A stretch of 64,000 nt of DNA from contig DAHYHI010000071.1 in the NCBI GenBank assembly GCA_027391075.1, positions 124,001 to 188,000 on the forward strand, written 5' to 3'. Source of the stretch: JAJZAM01 sp027391075. Lineage in GTDB: Bacteria > Actinomycetota > Acidimicrobiia > Acidimicrobiales > Palsa-688. Below, piece after piece: positions 43,262 through 52,248 of the stretch. The notes under the pieces are model-generated. The model saw only the letters and a list, made by a program, of their open reading frames with translations, ran no database searches and was not told the DNA's origin. How positions within the stretch are numbered: the stretch's first letter is position 1; every line of letters starts with the position of its first letter. The translations under genes and the position numbers were made by a program.

Positions 43262-44620
43262 CTACTCGGCTGCTTCGGCCAGGGCCTCGGACAACGTCGG
43301 GTGGGCCAGGCAGCTCTCGACGATGTCGCTCACCTTCAAGTTAGCGGTGACGGCGAGAGCGAGAACCGATATCAACTCGGCTGCGTGGCGTCCGACTATC
43401 GAACCGCCTAGCACGACGCCGGTGGCAGGATCGGAGATGATCTTGACGAAACCGCCGGTGTCGTCGTTGATCATCGCCTTTGCCGCAGACGCGTAAGGCA
43501 CCTTCGTGACGCGGATCTTCCGTCCTGTTGCGAACGCCTCAGCCTCGGCGAGGCCGACGTCGGCTATCTCCGGTTCGGTGAAGATCGCCGACGCTGCCTT
43601 CTCGTAGTCGATGTGGCGGTGCTCGCGGGTGTGTATACCCATGATGTGCTCGGCGATCTTACGTCCCTGCATGGACGCCACCGACGAAAGAGGCAGTTTC
43701 CCCGACACGTCTCCCGCAGCGTAGATGTGGGGGACGTTGGACTGGCAGTGATGATTGATCGGTATGTAACCGCCGTCGGTGAGCACGCCTGCCGATTCGA
43801 GATCGAGGCCGTCGCTGTTTGGAATCGAACCGATCGCAAGAAGAGCGTGGCTGCCTTTGGCAACGCGCCCGTCGTCACAGCGCACGTCGATTGCGCTTTC
43901 GGTGACGTCGATGCCTTCGGCCCGCGCGCCCTTGAGGAGGCGGACGCCGCGACGCAGAAGCTCGTCCTCCAAGGCGGCGGCGACTTCGGGGTCTTTGCTC
44001 GGCAACACCTGCTGGCGACTGACGATCAGGGTGATCTTGGCACCGAAAGAACTGAACATGTGGACGAACTCCACACCGGTGACCCCGGAGCCGATCACGA
44101 CGAGATGCTCCGGCATCTCCGGAGGCGGGTACGCCTGGCGGGTGGTCAGCACCCGCTGCCCGTCGGGTTTGGCCCAGCCGGGGATCCTCGGCCGGCTACC
44201 GGTCGACACCAAGATGGCGTCGGCGTCTAGCTCGATGGGACCCTCGGGGGTGTCGGCCACGACTGAGTGGGGCCCTGACAGCCGGGCGGTGCCGTTTATG
44301 ATCCTCACCCCTTGGCTGTCGAGGAGCTGGGTGACCTGGGAGCGAAGGTGATTCTCGATCTCGGCGATACGCTCCCTTTGCACGGCAAGGTCCAAGCGCG
44401 CATCCTGGTGCGACAAGCCCATACCTTCGATGCGACGCGAGAAACTCATCGCCCCGCCGGTCGCGATCATCGTCTTCGACGGTATGCAGTCCCACAGATG
44501 AGCGGCGCCACCTACGATGTCGCGTTCCACGAGGGTTACCTCCGCGCCCAGGCGAGCTGCGTAAGTGGCGGCCGTGTTACCGGCCGGTCCCCCGCCGATG
44601 ATGACGAATTTGACGGCCAC
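43262..44620 (-). CDS. lpdA: LpdA-type NAD(P)H flavoprotein reductase (disulfide-reductase family)
   Basis: 452 residues with the two-dinucleotide-binding architecture of dihydrolipoamide dehydrogenase: FAD site VIIGGGPAG, NAD(P) site VVIGSGVTGVEF, PHIYAAGDVSGKLPL, and interface HPTLSEALAEA. The redox-active CxxxxC is broken: GGAAHLWDCIPSK keeps Cys45 but has Ala40. The same loss is found in mycobacterial LpdA (Rv3303c), an NAD(P)H:quinone reductase, so quinone reduction rather than lipoamide oxidation is the better guess. Convergent with the carboxylase gene. Confidence 0.85.
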   Translation of the reverse strand: MAVKFVIIGGGPAGNTAATYAARLGAEVTLVERDIVGGAAHLWDCIPSKTMIATGGAMSFSRRIEGMGLSHQDARLDLAVQRERIAEIENHLRSQVTQLLDSQGVRIINGTARLSGPHSVVADTPEGPIELDADAILVSTGSRPRIPGWAKPDGQRVLTTRQAYPPPEMPEHLVVIGSGVTGVEFVHMFSSFGAKITLIVSRQQVLPSKDPEVAAALEDELLRRGVRLLKGARAEGIDVTESAIDVRCDDGRVAKGSHALLAIGSIPNSDGLDLESAGVLTDGGYIPINHHCQSNVPHIYAAGDVSGKLPLSSVASMQGRKIAEHIMGIHTREHRHIDYEKAASAIFTEPEIADVGLAEAEAFATGRKIRVTKVPYASAAKAMINDDTGGFVKIISDPATGVVLGGSIVGRHAAELISVLALAVTANLKVSDIVESCLAHPTLSEALAEAAE

Positions 44621-44622
44621 AG

Positions 44623-46221
44623 CTAACGGACCGGCTGGTACAGGCCGAACTCGTCTCGCAACACGTCGCTCACCTCTCCTAAGGTCGCTCTCGCTTTCAG
44701 CGCTTCTTTCATGGGAATCAGCAGGTTAGCGGTGCCCTGGGCTGCGCCACGAACCGCTGCTAGAGCCGAGTCCACCGCATTCTGATCTCGCTCGGCCCGG
44801 GTGCGAGCGACCCGGGCCACTTGCTGGCCTTCGAGTTTCGGGTCGATCGGGAAGACCTCGGCCTGGCTTGGCTGGTCGTCGATGAAGCCGTTGACTCCTA
44901 CGATCAGGCGCTCCCCGGAGTCGACCGACTTCGCGTAGGCATAGGCAGCCTGCTCGATCTCGTCCTGCATGAAACCCGCTTCTATAGCCGCGACAGCCCC
45001 TCCCATCGAGTCGATCTTGTCCAGATAGCTCCACGCTGCCGCTTCAATCTCGTCGGTGAGCGACTCGACATAGTAGGAGCCGCCGAGCGGGTCAGCCGTG
45101 TCCACGACCCCCGACTCGTTGGCAATGATCTGCTGGGTACGCAGCGCTATGGTCGCCGCTTTCGCCGTCGGTAGGCCCAAAGCCTCGTCGAAGCCGTTAG
45201 CGTGAAGGCTCTGCGTGCCTCCCATCACCGCTGCGAGGGACTGGAGAGTCACCCGCACGATGTTGTTTTCAGGCTGCTGGGCGGTGAGCGTCGAGCCACC
45301 GGTCTGGGTGTGGAAACGTAGGAGCTTGCTCTTGTCGTCCTTGGCGTTGAAGCGCTTCGTCATGATCGTCGCCCACATCCGCCTTGCCGCACGGAACTTG
45401 GCGATCTCCTCGAAGAAGTTGTTGTGGGCGTTCCAGAAGAAGCTGAGCCTCGGGGCGAAGTCGTCCACTGCGAGCCCCGCTTCGAGGGCGGCTTCGACGT
45501 AGGCGACGCCGTTGGCAATGGTGAAAGCTATTTCCTGAACGGCGGTCGAGCCGGCCTCGCGGATGTGGTAGCCCGAGATGGAGATCGTGTTCCAAGCCGG
45601 GAGGTGCTCGTTGCAGTAGGAGAAGATGTCCGTCACGAGACGCATGGACGGCCGGGGCGGGTAAATGTAAGTTCCCCTGGCCACATACTCCTTCAGGATG
45701 TCGTTTTGTATCGTTCCGCCGAGCTTTGAAGCGGGAACACCCTGCTCCTCGGCGACGAGCTGGTACAGAAGCAGAAGTATCGCCGCCGTAGAGTTGATAG
45801 TCATAGAAGTCGTGACACGGTCGAGAGGCAAGCCTGCGAGGAGGAGCCTCATGTCGTCCAGCGAGTCGATGGCGACGCCGACCTTTCCTACCTCACCAGC
45901 CGATCGCGGGTGGTCGGAGTCATAACCCATCTGGGTGGGTAGGTCGAAAGCGCACGACAGTCCAGTGCCGCCCCCAGCTAGGAGCAGCTTCCAGCGCTCG
46001 TTTGTAGCCTCGGCGGTGCCGAAGCCCGAGTATTGCCGGATAGTCCACGGGCGGCCCCTGTACATGGTGGGGTATATCCCGCGGGTGTAGGGGTAACCCC
46101 CAGGCACTCCGAGTTTTGCTCGCGGGTCCCATGCTCGGAGATCCTCGGGACCGTAGACCGCCCTCACATCGATCCCCGAGTCGAGACTGCGCGAGGTTGG
46201 GTCACGCGAATCGGTTGCCAT
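44623..46221 (-). CDS. Methylmalonyl-CoA mutase-type large (substrate-binding) subunit
   Basis: 532 residues, the TIM-barrel acyl-CoA mutase domain without a B12-binding domain. PTMYRGRPWTIRQYSGFGTAEATN holds the Tyr that favours methylmalonyl-CoA in this family; isobutyryl-CoA mutases usually have Phe there. GGTIQNDILKEYVARGTYIYPP, ISISGYHIREAG, LSFFWNAHNNFFEEIAKFRAARRMW and RFHTQTGGSTLTAQQP are all present. The cobalamin-binding small subunit must be encoded elsewhere. ATG 46221 lies seven bases after TATCCT and was preferred to TTG 46227. Confidence 0.87.
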   Translation of the reverse strand: MATDSRDPTSRSLDSGIDVRAVYGPEDLRAWDPRAKLGVPGGYPYTRGIYPTMYRGRPWTIRQYSGFGTAEATNERWKLLLAGGGTGLSCAFDLPTQMGYDSDHPRSAGEVGKVGVAIDSLDDMRLLLAGLPLDRVTTSMTINSTAAILLLLYQLVAEEQGVPASKLGGTIQNDILKEYVARGTYIYPPRPSMRLVTDIFSYCNEHLPAWNTISISGYHIREAGSTAVQEIAFTIANGVAYVEAALEAGLAVDDFAPRLSFFWNAHNNFFEEIAKFRAARRMWATIMTKRFNAKDDKSKLLRFHTQTGGSTLTAQQPENNIVRVTLQSLAAVMGGTQSLHANGFDEALGLPTAKAATIALRTQQIIANESGVVDTADPLGGSYYVESLTDEIEAAAWSYLDKIDSMGGAVAAIEAGFMQDEIEQAAYAYAKSVDSGERLIVGVNGFIDDQPSQAEVFPIDPKLEGQQVARVARTRAERDQNAVDSALAAVRGAAQGTANLLIPMKEALKARATLGEVSDVLRDEFGLYQPVR

Positions 46222-46228
46222 GCACAAG

Positions 46229-46234
46229 AGGATA
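46229..46234 (-). promoter_or_regulatory. -10 box for leaderless mutase mRNA
   Basis: TATCCT on the minus strand ends seven bases before ATG 46221. Confidence 0.45.
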
Positions 46235-46329
46235 GGACGCCCGACGATCGCACACTACTTTGCCGGTTTGCCGGCAACTGCCGACGGATGGCGCTTGGCC
46301 CGATCAGGGCGCGCTAGCCTCCAAGCCGC

Positions 46330-47505
46330 TCAGACCGGCGCGGCAATGGGATGGGGCATGCACAGCCCGTCGTACTCGGCGATCACCAGCTGCTCTTTCG
46401 GGATGGAGCACGCAGCGCATTCGGGGTCCCTGTTGACCTTGAAGGTCCTGAAAGTCTCCTCCAGGGCGTCGTAGGCGAGGAGACGCCCTGAGAGGCTCTC
46501 GCCGATACCCAAGAGCAGTTTGATCGCCTCCATAGCCTGGATACTCCCGATGATGCCGCAGAGAACTCCGAGAACTCCGGCCTCTGAGCACGACGGGGCC
46601 AGCTCGGCGGGGGGAGGCTCGGGAACCTGGCAGCGGTAGCAGGGACCTTGGTGGGGAAGGTAGACGCTCGCTTGGCCTTCGAAGCGGAAGATAGAGCCGT
46701 GCACGACAGGGATGTCAAGCTTGAGCGAAGCGTCGTTGACCAGGTAGCGGGTCGGGAAGTTGTCGGTCCCGTCGACGATCACGTCGTAGCCAGAGAAAAT
46801 GTCCAAGACGTTGTCCGCTCCGAGACGCACGTCGTAGGTGACCACGTTGACGTCAGGGTTGAGCAGGGTGAGGGTCTTCTTAGCGGAGTCGACCTTGCGC
46901 TCGCCGATACGGTCGACGTTGTGGAGTATCTGGCGCTGAAGGTTCGACTCGTCCACGACATCCATGTCGATGATCCCTAGAGTCCCTACCCCTGAAGCTG
47001 CTAGATACAAGGCTGCGGGCGATCCCAGCCCGCCCGCGCCGAGGAGCAGGACCTTGGAGGCGAGAAGCTTGGCCTGGCCCTCCACCCCAACCTCGGGTAG
47101 CAGTAGGTGACGTTGGTAACGGTTGCGCTGCTCGGCGGTGAGGCTGACCGGCGTGGACCAGTCGCGACCTTCGTCTTTCCACTTGTTGAAGCCTCCGTCC
47201 ATCGAGACCACGTTGGTGTAGCCGAGGGAGCGCAGGGTGTCGGCTGCGAATGCCGAGCGAACACCGCCTGCGCAGTACACGACGATTCGCGCGTCCTTGT
47301 CCGCCAGCTTGCCTTCGACTGTGCTCTCAAGGAAGCCCCTAGGGATGTGGAGGGCTCCGGGCAGGGCGCCCTGTTCGTACTCGTCGGGTTCGCGAACGTC
47401 GAGGACTACAGTCCCCGACCTTGAGATCTCCGATGCCGCGCCTGCGGTGTCGGTCTCCTCTATTCGACTTTTGGCGTCTCGCAGCAGGTCCCTGAAGCTG
47501 GTCAT
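46330..47505 (-). CDS. moeB: Rhodanese-MoeB/ThiF fusion (sulfur-carrier adenylyltransferase)
   Basis: 391 residues. An N-terminal rhodanese domain (about 20-118) has active Cys78 in YCAGGVRS. An E1-like domain from about 125 has RYQRHLLLPEVGVEGQ, the ATP loop GAGGLGSPAALYLAASGVG and DESNLQRQIL, zinc cysteines CYRC and CAAC, and PSCSEAGVLGVL. It should adenylate and sulfurate a ThiS/MoaD/CysO-like carrier. In MoeZ and Uba4 the rhodanese is C-terminal, so the order here is reversed. TAATAT ends six bases before ATG 47505. Confidence 0.88.
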   Translation of the reverse strand: MTSFRDLLRDAKSRIEETDTAGAASEISRSGTVVLDVREPDEYEQGALPGALHIPRGFLESTVEGKLADKDARIVVYCAGGVRSAFAADTLRSLGYTNVVSMDGGFNKWKDEGRDWSTPVSLTAEQRNRYQRHLLLPEVGVEGQAKLLASKVLLLGAGGLGSPAALYLAASGVGTLGIIDMDVVDESNLQRQILHNVDRIGERKVDSAKKTLTLLNPDVNVVTYDVRLGADNVLDIFSGYDVIVDGTDNFPTRYLVNDASLKLDIPVVHGSIFRFEGQASVYLPHQGPCYRCQVPEPPPAELAPSCSEAGVLGVLCGIIGSIQAMEAIKLLLGIGESLSGRLLAYDALEETFRTFKVNRDPECAACSIPKEQLVIAEYDGLCMPHPIAAPV

Positions 47506-47511
47506 GTGTAA

Positions 47512-47517
47512 ATATTA
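47512..47517 (-). promoter_or_regulatory. -10 box for leaderless moeB
   Basis: TAATAT on the minus strand ends six bases before ATG 47505. Confidence 0.5.
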
Positions 47518-47521
47518 CCTC

Positions 47522-47527
47522 TAAGGT
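47522..47527 (+). promoter_or_regulatory. -10 box for leaderless nitroreductase gene
   Basis: TAAGGT ends six bases before ATG 47534. The divergent moeB box lies only 4 bp away. Confidence 0.45.
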
Positions 47528-47533
47528 CGGGAA

Positions 47534-48136
47534 ATGGAACTCGAAGATCTAGAAGATCTGGTCAAGGCTCGCCGGATGTGCCGCGATTTCTCCGCAGACC
47601 CCGTGGACCGGACCACAGTGGACCGTCTCCTAGAATTGGCTCGCAGGGCTCCTTCGGCCGGGCACACCCAAGGATGGGCTTTCTTGGTGCTCGAAGGGGC
47701 CGAGCTGACAAGGCGATTCTGGGAGGCCGACGCATCCCCGGGATGGCTGGCGTCGCCTACGCTTCCGGGGCTCCTCCGGGCGCCTGTGATTATCGTGGCA
47801 TGGGCGAGCCGGCAGGCCTACGAGCGCAGGTACGCCGAGCCGGACAAGGCAGCCTCTGCTCTGGCCTGGAGCGTCCCCTACTGGATCGTCGACGCTTCGT
47901 TCGCGACCATGCACATACTGCTGGGAGCTCAGGCTTGCGGGTTGGGCGCCTTGTTCTTCAGACTTAGGCCGGGCGCCGAAACGGCACTTCGAGCCGACTT
48001 CAGCGTCCCAGGCGAGTGGAGCGCGATAGGCGCCCTTGCCTTGGGATTCCCGTCAGGCGCGCCGAGCCGGCCGCGGCCTCCCCGGGCGTTGCGGCCGGTC
48101 GAGCAGGTGGTGATGAGAGGAGCCTGGCGCACGTAG
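47534..48136 (+). CDS. Nitroreductase family protein
   Basis: 200-residue FMN-dependent oxidoreductase fold. ARRMCRDFSADPVDRTTVDRLLELARRAPSAGHTQGWAFLVL is the classic FMN-binding N-terminus (Arg-Arg and Ser-x-x-Asn/Thr-Gln positions), and GLGALFFRL with the proline-rich GFPSGAPSRPRPP is the C-terminal cofactor edge. Substrate unknown; members reduce nitro compounds, quinones or flavins. Convergent with the sirtuin gene, 1 bp apart. Confidence 0.85.
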   Translation: MELEDLEDLVKARRMCRDFSADPVDRTTVDRLLELARRAPSAGHTQGWAFLVLEGAELTRRFWEADASPGWLASPTLPGLLRAPVIIVAWASRQAYERRYAEPDKAASALAWSVPYWIVDASFATMHILLGAQACGLGALFFRLRPGAETALRADFSVPGEWSAIGALALGFPSGAPSRPRPPRALRPVEQVVMRGAWRT

Positions 48137-48137
48137 C

Positions 48138-48887
48138 TCAAGACGATGGGACGCCAACGAGCTCGACCAGGGCCCGGCTGATAGGCACCCGGATCACCGC
48201 GGCAGCTATTGCGTCGAACGGTGTCTCCTGCGCGTTGATTATCACCACCGCTGCCCCGCGGCGCCGCGCCAAGGGAACCAGACCAGCCGCCGGGTACACA
48301 CCTAGCGTCGTCCCCACAACCATCATCACGTCACACGACGCTGCCGCGCTCTCGGCGGCGGCTACGACATCTGGGTCCAATGACTGGCCGAAGCTGATCG
48401 TCGCCGACTTCAAGATCCCACCGCAAGCCTCGCATGCCGGGTCGGGGTCTCCGGCTCTGACACGGGCGAGGGCCGCTTGCATCGGACCTTCCTCGCCGCA
48501 GTCCCAGCAGCGAAACTTCTTGATGGTCCCGTGCAGTTCGACAACCACGGAGGGATCATGGCCGGCAAGTTGATGGAGTCCATCTACGTTCTGGGTCAAC
48601 ACAGCGACGAGGCGCCCCTGGCGTTCGAGGTTGACCAGCGAGCGATGCCCAGGGTTCGGTAAGGCCGCCCAGGCGGGTGAGTCGAGCCGCTGGAGCCAGG
48701 AGAGCCGCCGTATCTCGGGGTCGGCGAGGTACTGGCCGATGTTGGACGTCTTCTCCGCCGACGGATTGCGAGTCCAAACGCCGTCGGGTCCCCTGAAATC
48801 GGGAATGCCGCTGTCCGTGGAGATGCCAGCCCCTGTGAGCACCGTGATCCTCCGGGCGTGGCCGAGGAGACTCCGGGCGGCACTCAT
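48138..48887 (-). CDS. cobB: NAD-dependent protein deacylase, Sir2 family
   Basis: About 249 residues. NAD site VLTGAGISTDSGIPDFRG, catalytic TQNVDGLH with VELHGT, structural zinc cysteines CWDC and CEAC, and MMVVGTTLGVYPAAGL are complete. Bacterial sirtuins deacetylate or desuccinylate enzymes such as acetyl-CoA synthetase. Family alignment favours ATG 48887 (MSAARSLLGHARR); GTG 48938 (with GAGAAT six bases before it) and GTG 48956 are in-frame alternatives. Confidence 0.92.
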   Translation of the reverse strand: MSAARSLLGHARRITVLTGAGISTDSGIPDFRGPDGVWTRNPSAEKTSNIGQYLADPEIRRLSWLQRLDSPAWAALPNPGHRSLVNLERQGRLVAVLTQNVDGLHQLAGHDPSVVVELHGTIKKFRCWDCGEEGPMQAALARVRAGDPDPACEACGGILKSATISFGQSLDPDVVAAAESAAASCDVMMVVGTTLGVYPAAGLVPLARRRGAAVVIINAQETPFDAIAAAVIRVPISRALVELVGVPSS

Positions 48888-49010
48888 TGGGCCGCCGGAC
48901 AGGGGCTCTGCGTCGCCGACTTGAATCCACTGCGCCACGAAGTGATTCTCACACACCTCCCGACTTTCTTGAGCAGCTAGCTCTCACTCATTGGCCTATA
49001 TCAAACTGAG

Positions 49011-49039
49011 TTGCAAATCGAAGTACTATGAAATACTAT
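49011..49039 (+). promoter_or_regulatory. Promoter of the gene at 49070
   Basis: TTGCAA (49011-49016) and TACTAT (49034-49039) are 17 bp apart in a locally AT-rich stretch. The leader of about 25 nt holds the ribosome site GGGAGG. Confidence 0.6.
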
Positions 49040-49069
49040 AAAACAAAGCTTTAGTACCTGGGAGGTCCC

Positions 49070-49747
49070 GTGAGTCTTTTAGCCATCGACAGCGACACCC
49101 TCGACATCCGTCCCTGGGAGGACGAGCGCACCCGCCAAGGGGGCTTCGACCCGCGCAGCGCATATGTAGAGAGGTTCTGGCTTGCACTGATCGGCCCGAG
49201 CACAACCTGGCTCCTTCGTAGGATTGCCGCCGGACTGGACAACTCCCCCACAGGGTTTCCCATGCCGTTGGCGGAGACTGCACGATCCTTAGGGCTTGGA
49301 GACCGGGCAGGTAGGCACTCGGCGTTCGTGCGCACTCTCAGCCGCATGGTCGTGTTCGACCTGGCACGGCCGGCAGGACCGGCCTGCCTCGAAGTGCTGA
49401 GACGTCTGCCACCGCTTAGCCGCCGCCAGCTCGGCCATCTCGGCGTCGAGTTCCAACGGGACCACGAAGCGTGGATGACGTCGCAGGGGCAGTTGACGCC
49501 CGGAGAATCAGCCCGACGGCGCAGCCGCCAGCTGGCTCTCAGCCTGCTCGAGTTGGGTGAGGACCCCGAAGAGGCGGAACGCCAACTGATGCGCTGGCGC
49601 TACCACCCAGCCATTGCGAACGAGTCGGTTGCGTGGGCCCTCCAGCGTCATCGCCAAGCCTTCGATGCTGCGTCGGGCTTCGCCCAAACCCGAGCCGAAG
49701 CGCTGACCGAGGCGGTATCGCAACCCACGACCGCCGGATCTCCATGA
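49070..49747 (+). CDS. Conserved actinobacterial protein of unknown function
   Basis: 225 residues, soluble. Blocks that look conserved are RPWEDERTRQGGFDPRSAYVERFWLALIGPSTTWLLRRIA, LPLAETARSLGLGDRAGRHSAFVRTLSRMVVFDLAR, LPPLSRRQLGHL and LALSLLELGEDPEEAERQLMRWRYHPA. A winged-helix-like middle part (LAETARSLGL) is possible, but I do not recognise a named family. GTG 49070 has GGGAGG five bases upstream and a good promoter. Confidence 0.65.
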   Translation: MSLLAIDSDTLDIRPWEDERTRQGGFDPRSAYVERFWLALIGPSTTWLLRRIAAGLDNSPTGFPMPLAETARSLGLGDRAGRHSAFVRTLSRMVVFDLARPAGPACLEVLRRLPPLSRRQLGHLGVEFQRDHEAWMTSQGQLTPGESARRRSRQLALSLLELGEDPEEAERQLMRWRYHPAIANESVAWALQRHRQAFDAASGFAQTRAEALTEAVSQPTTAGSP

Positions 49748-49824
49748 GACACACCAGGGGAATGGGCGGGCTCCCCGCGCTCCAACTGGCGGTCCGTGAG
49801 CCGCGCTAAGAACCCTACCTGCCC

Positions 49825-49830
49825 TACCCT
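49825..49830 (+). promoter_or_regulatory. -10 box for leaderless hydrolase/leuC operon
   Basis: TACCCT ends six bases before GTG 49837. Confidence 0.4.
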
Positions 49831-49836
49831 GGGCGG

Positions 49837-50757
49837 GTGGACACACCTCCTGACCTGCCGCCGGGCCAATCGTTCGAACTCGCCGGGCGAGGGCGAACGT
49901 GGATGTTCGACTCCGGGCCACCTCCCGCTATCGACCGGCTGGACGATCCCGCCCCACTTTTGCTCCTGCACGGCTGGACTTCGAGTGCTGCGCTCAACTG
50001 GTACCGCTGCTTCCCGGCGCTGAGCGACCGCTACCGGGTGATCGCCCTGGACCATCGAGGGCACGGCCGGGGGATACGCAGCCGAAAGATTTTCCGTCTC
50101 GAGGATTGCGCCGACGACGCCGCAGCCCTGATCCGCCAGCTCGGATGCGGCCCTTGCACCGTAGTCGGCTACTCGATGGGAGGCCCCGTAGCACAACTCC
50201 TCTGGCTAAGGCATCCCGAGGTGGTCCGCGAGCTGGTCCTGTGCGCCACTTCGTGCACGTTCGCAGTGGGCCAGCGTCCAAAGGCGCTGACGACCTCTTG
50301 GCTGGCAGCGACCGTAGCTCTCTCCGCCACCCCTCCCCTGCTTAGGGACCTGGCCATGGGCTGTGCGGCGACCCGATGGCGAAGAAGTCACTCGGCCAGT
50401 GAGTGGGCCACCAGCGAGTGGCAGCGTCACGACCCCGCTGCTGTCCTACAGGCCGGTGTAGCTCTGACCAGCTACGACGCCTCGTCGTGGATCGGACAGG
50501 TCGACGTGCCAACCGCTGTCGTGTTGACGCAGCGCGACACGACGGTCCCACCTGCACGTCAGCAGAAGCTCGCCGACCTGATACGAGGGTCGGCGGTGGT
50601 ACCTGTCGACTCCGACCACCGGGCGTGCGTCGACGCACCTCAGCTTTTTGTCCCGGCTTTGATCGAAGCTTGCGAGAAGGTTAGGGAGCCGAGCAGGGTT
50701 CGCCTTAAACTGGCCTCTGACAATGCCGAAAGCGCCCTGGAAGGTTCGAAGCCGTGA
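49837..50757 (+). CDS. Alpha/beta hydrolase
   Basis: 306-residue hydrolase-fold protein: LLLLHGWTSSAALNWYRCFPAL, DHRGHGRG, nucleophile elbow GYSMGGPVAQ, acid region LTQRDTTVPPARQ, and candidate base His in SDHRACVD. It resembles actinobacterial hydrolases of unknown substrate. GTG 49837 follows TACCCT by six bases. Its stop overlaps the leuC start (GTGA at 50754), so it is co-translated with leuCD although no link to leucine synthesis is known. Confidence 0.82.
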   Translation: MDTPPDLPPGQSFELAGRGRTWMFDSGPPPAIDRLDDPAPLLLLHGWTSSAALNWYRCFPALSDRYRVIALDHRGHGRGIRSRKIFRLEDCADDAAALIRQLGCGPCTVVGYSMGGPVAQLLWLRHPEVVRELVLCATSCTFAVGQRPKALTTSWLAATVALSATPPLLRDLAMGCAATRWRRSHSASEWATSEWQRHDPAAVLQAGVALTSYDASSWIGQVDVPTAVVLTQRDTTVPPARQQKLADLIRGSAVVPVDSDHRACVDAPQLFVPALIEACEKVREPSRVRLKLASDNAESALEGSKP

Positions 50758-52163
50758 GCAATAACCCACTGACAATGGCCGAGAAGGTCTGGGACCGTCA
50801 CGTCGTGCGCAGCGGCGGCGGCGAGCCGGACCTGCTTTACATCGATCTGCACCTCGTTCACGAGGTAACCTCGCCCCAGGCGTTCGACGGCCTGCGCATG
50901 GCGGCGAGGACGGTCCGCCGCCCTGATCGCACCATAGCGACGATGGACCATAACGTGCCTACCACGGCTCTCGACGGTCCGGTCGAGGATCCGATCTCGG
51001 CACGACAGATGCAAGTGCTCGCCGCCAACTGCGAGGAGTTCGGGATAAACCTGTTCGAGATGGGGAATCCCAAACAGGGGATCGTCCACATAATCGGCCC
51101 GGAGTTCGGCCTCACCCAGCCCGGCATGACGATCGTGTGCGGCGACAGCCACACTTCCACTCACGGCGCTTTCGGGGCCCTCGCTTTCGGCATCGGTACA
51201 AGCGAGGTGGAGCACGTGCTGGCCACCCAGACGCTGCCGCAGGCGAGGCCCAAGACGATGTCGGTCGACATCGACGGAGCCCTCCCAGAAGGTGTCAGCC
51301 CCAAGGACCTAGTCCTGGCCATAATCGGCACGATCGGCACCGGCGGTGGGATGGGCCACGTCATCGAGTACCGGGGTGAGGCGATCCGTAACATGTCGAT
51401 GGAGGGGCGGATGACCGTCTGCAACATGTCCATCGAAGGTGGCGCCCGGGCCGGGATGATCGCCCCGGACGACACGACTTTCGCCTACTTGGACGGTAGA
51501 CCGTACGCGCCCCGTGGTGCTTTGTGGGAGCAGGCGCTCGACGACTGGAGAAGCCTCTCCACCGATCCGGGCGCCAGCTTCGATCGTTCTGTCAGCATCG
51601 ACGCCTCTAGCTTGAGCCCGTACGTGTCGTGGGGAACCAATCCCAGCCAGGTGATTCCTATAAACGCCCGCATACCGGACCCCGACGACTTCGACGTGCC
51701 CTCCGCACGCGAGGCGGCGTCGCGTGCTTTGACCTACATGGGCCTGACACCGGGGACTCGTATGCGTGACGTGGCCGTGGACACCGTCTTCATAGGGTCG
51801 TGCACCAACGGGCGAATCGAGGATCTACGCGCCGCTGCCGCCGTCCTACAAGGACGCCGGGTCTCTCCAGGCGTGCGGGCGCTGGCGGTGCCAGGCTCAG
51901 GATCGGTGAAGGCGCAAGCCGAGCGCGAGGGCCTCGACAGTATCTTCGTGGCCTCGGGCTTCGAATGGCGCAACCCCGGCTGCTCGATGTGCCTTGCGAT
52001 GAACCCCGACAAGCTCGAACCTGGTCAAAGGTCAGCGTCGACGTCCAACCGCAACTTCGAGGGCCGGCAGGGACGGGGTGGGCGCACCCATCTTGTGTCA
52101 CCAGCGGTGGCCGCTGCGACCGCCGTAACCGGCCGTTTCGCTTCCCCAGCGGACCTGGCATGA
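50754..52163 (+). CDS. leuC: 3-isopropylmalate dehydratase large subunit
   Basis: 469 residues, the [4Fe-4S] subunit that isomerises 2- to 3-isopropylmalate in leucine synthesis. MAEKVWDRHVV, DLHLVHEVTSPQAFDGLR, TMDHNVPT and GDSHTSTHGAFGALAFGIGTSEVEHVLATQTL are typical. The cluster ligands are the Cys in GSCTNGR and two in NPGCSMCLAMNPD. Full length. Pairs with LeuD 85 bp downstream. Confidence 0.96.
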   Translation: MSNNPLTMAEKVWDRHVVRSGGGEPDLLYIDLHLVHEVTSPQAFDGLRMAARTVRRPDRTIATMDHNVPTTALDGPVEDPISARQMQVLAANCEEFGINLFEMGNPKQGIVHIIGPEFGLTQPGMTIVCGDSHTSTHGAFGALAFGIGTSEVEHVLATQTLPQARPKTMSVDIDGALPEGVSPKDLVLAIIGTIGTGGGMGHVIEYRGEAIRNMSMEGRMTVCNMSIEGGARAGMIAPDDTTFAYLDGRPYAPRGALWEQALDDWRSLSTDPGASFDRSVSIDASSLSPYVSWGTNPSQVIPINARIPDPDDFDVPSAREAASRALTYMGLTPGTRMRDVAVDTVFIGSCTNGRIEDLRAAAAVLQGRRVSPGVRALAVPGSGSVKAQAEREGLDSIFVASGFEWRNPGCSMCLAMNPDKLEPGQRSASTSNRNFEGRQGRGGRTHLVSPAVAAATAVTGRFASPADLA

Positions 52164-52248
52164 CGCCGGTGACGCCGGAGCACCCCCGCACGACCGGCTG
52201 CGGGCCTGCTATCAGTCTGATACCAAAGCGACAGGAGTCGAAGGTTCA

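Noticed and set aside
46250..46280. Short direct repeat CCGGCAAA twice between moeB and the mutase gene
   Set aside because: Two copies of 8 bp in a GC-rich gap are weak evidence for a regulatory site.
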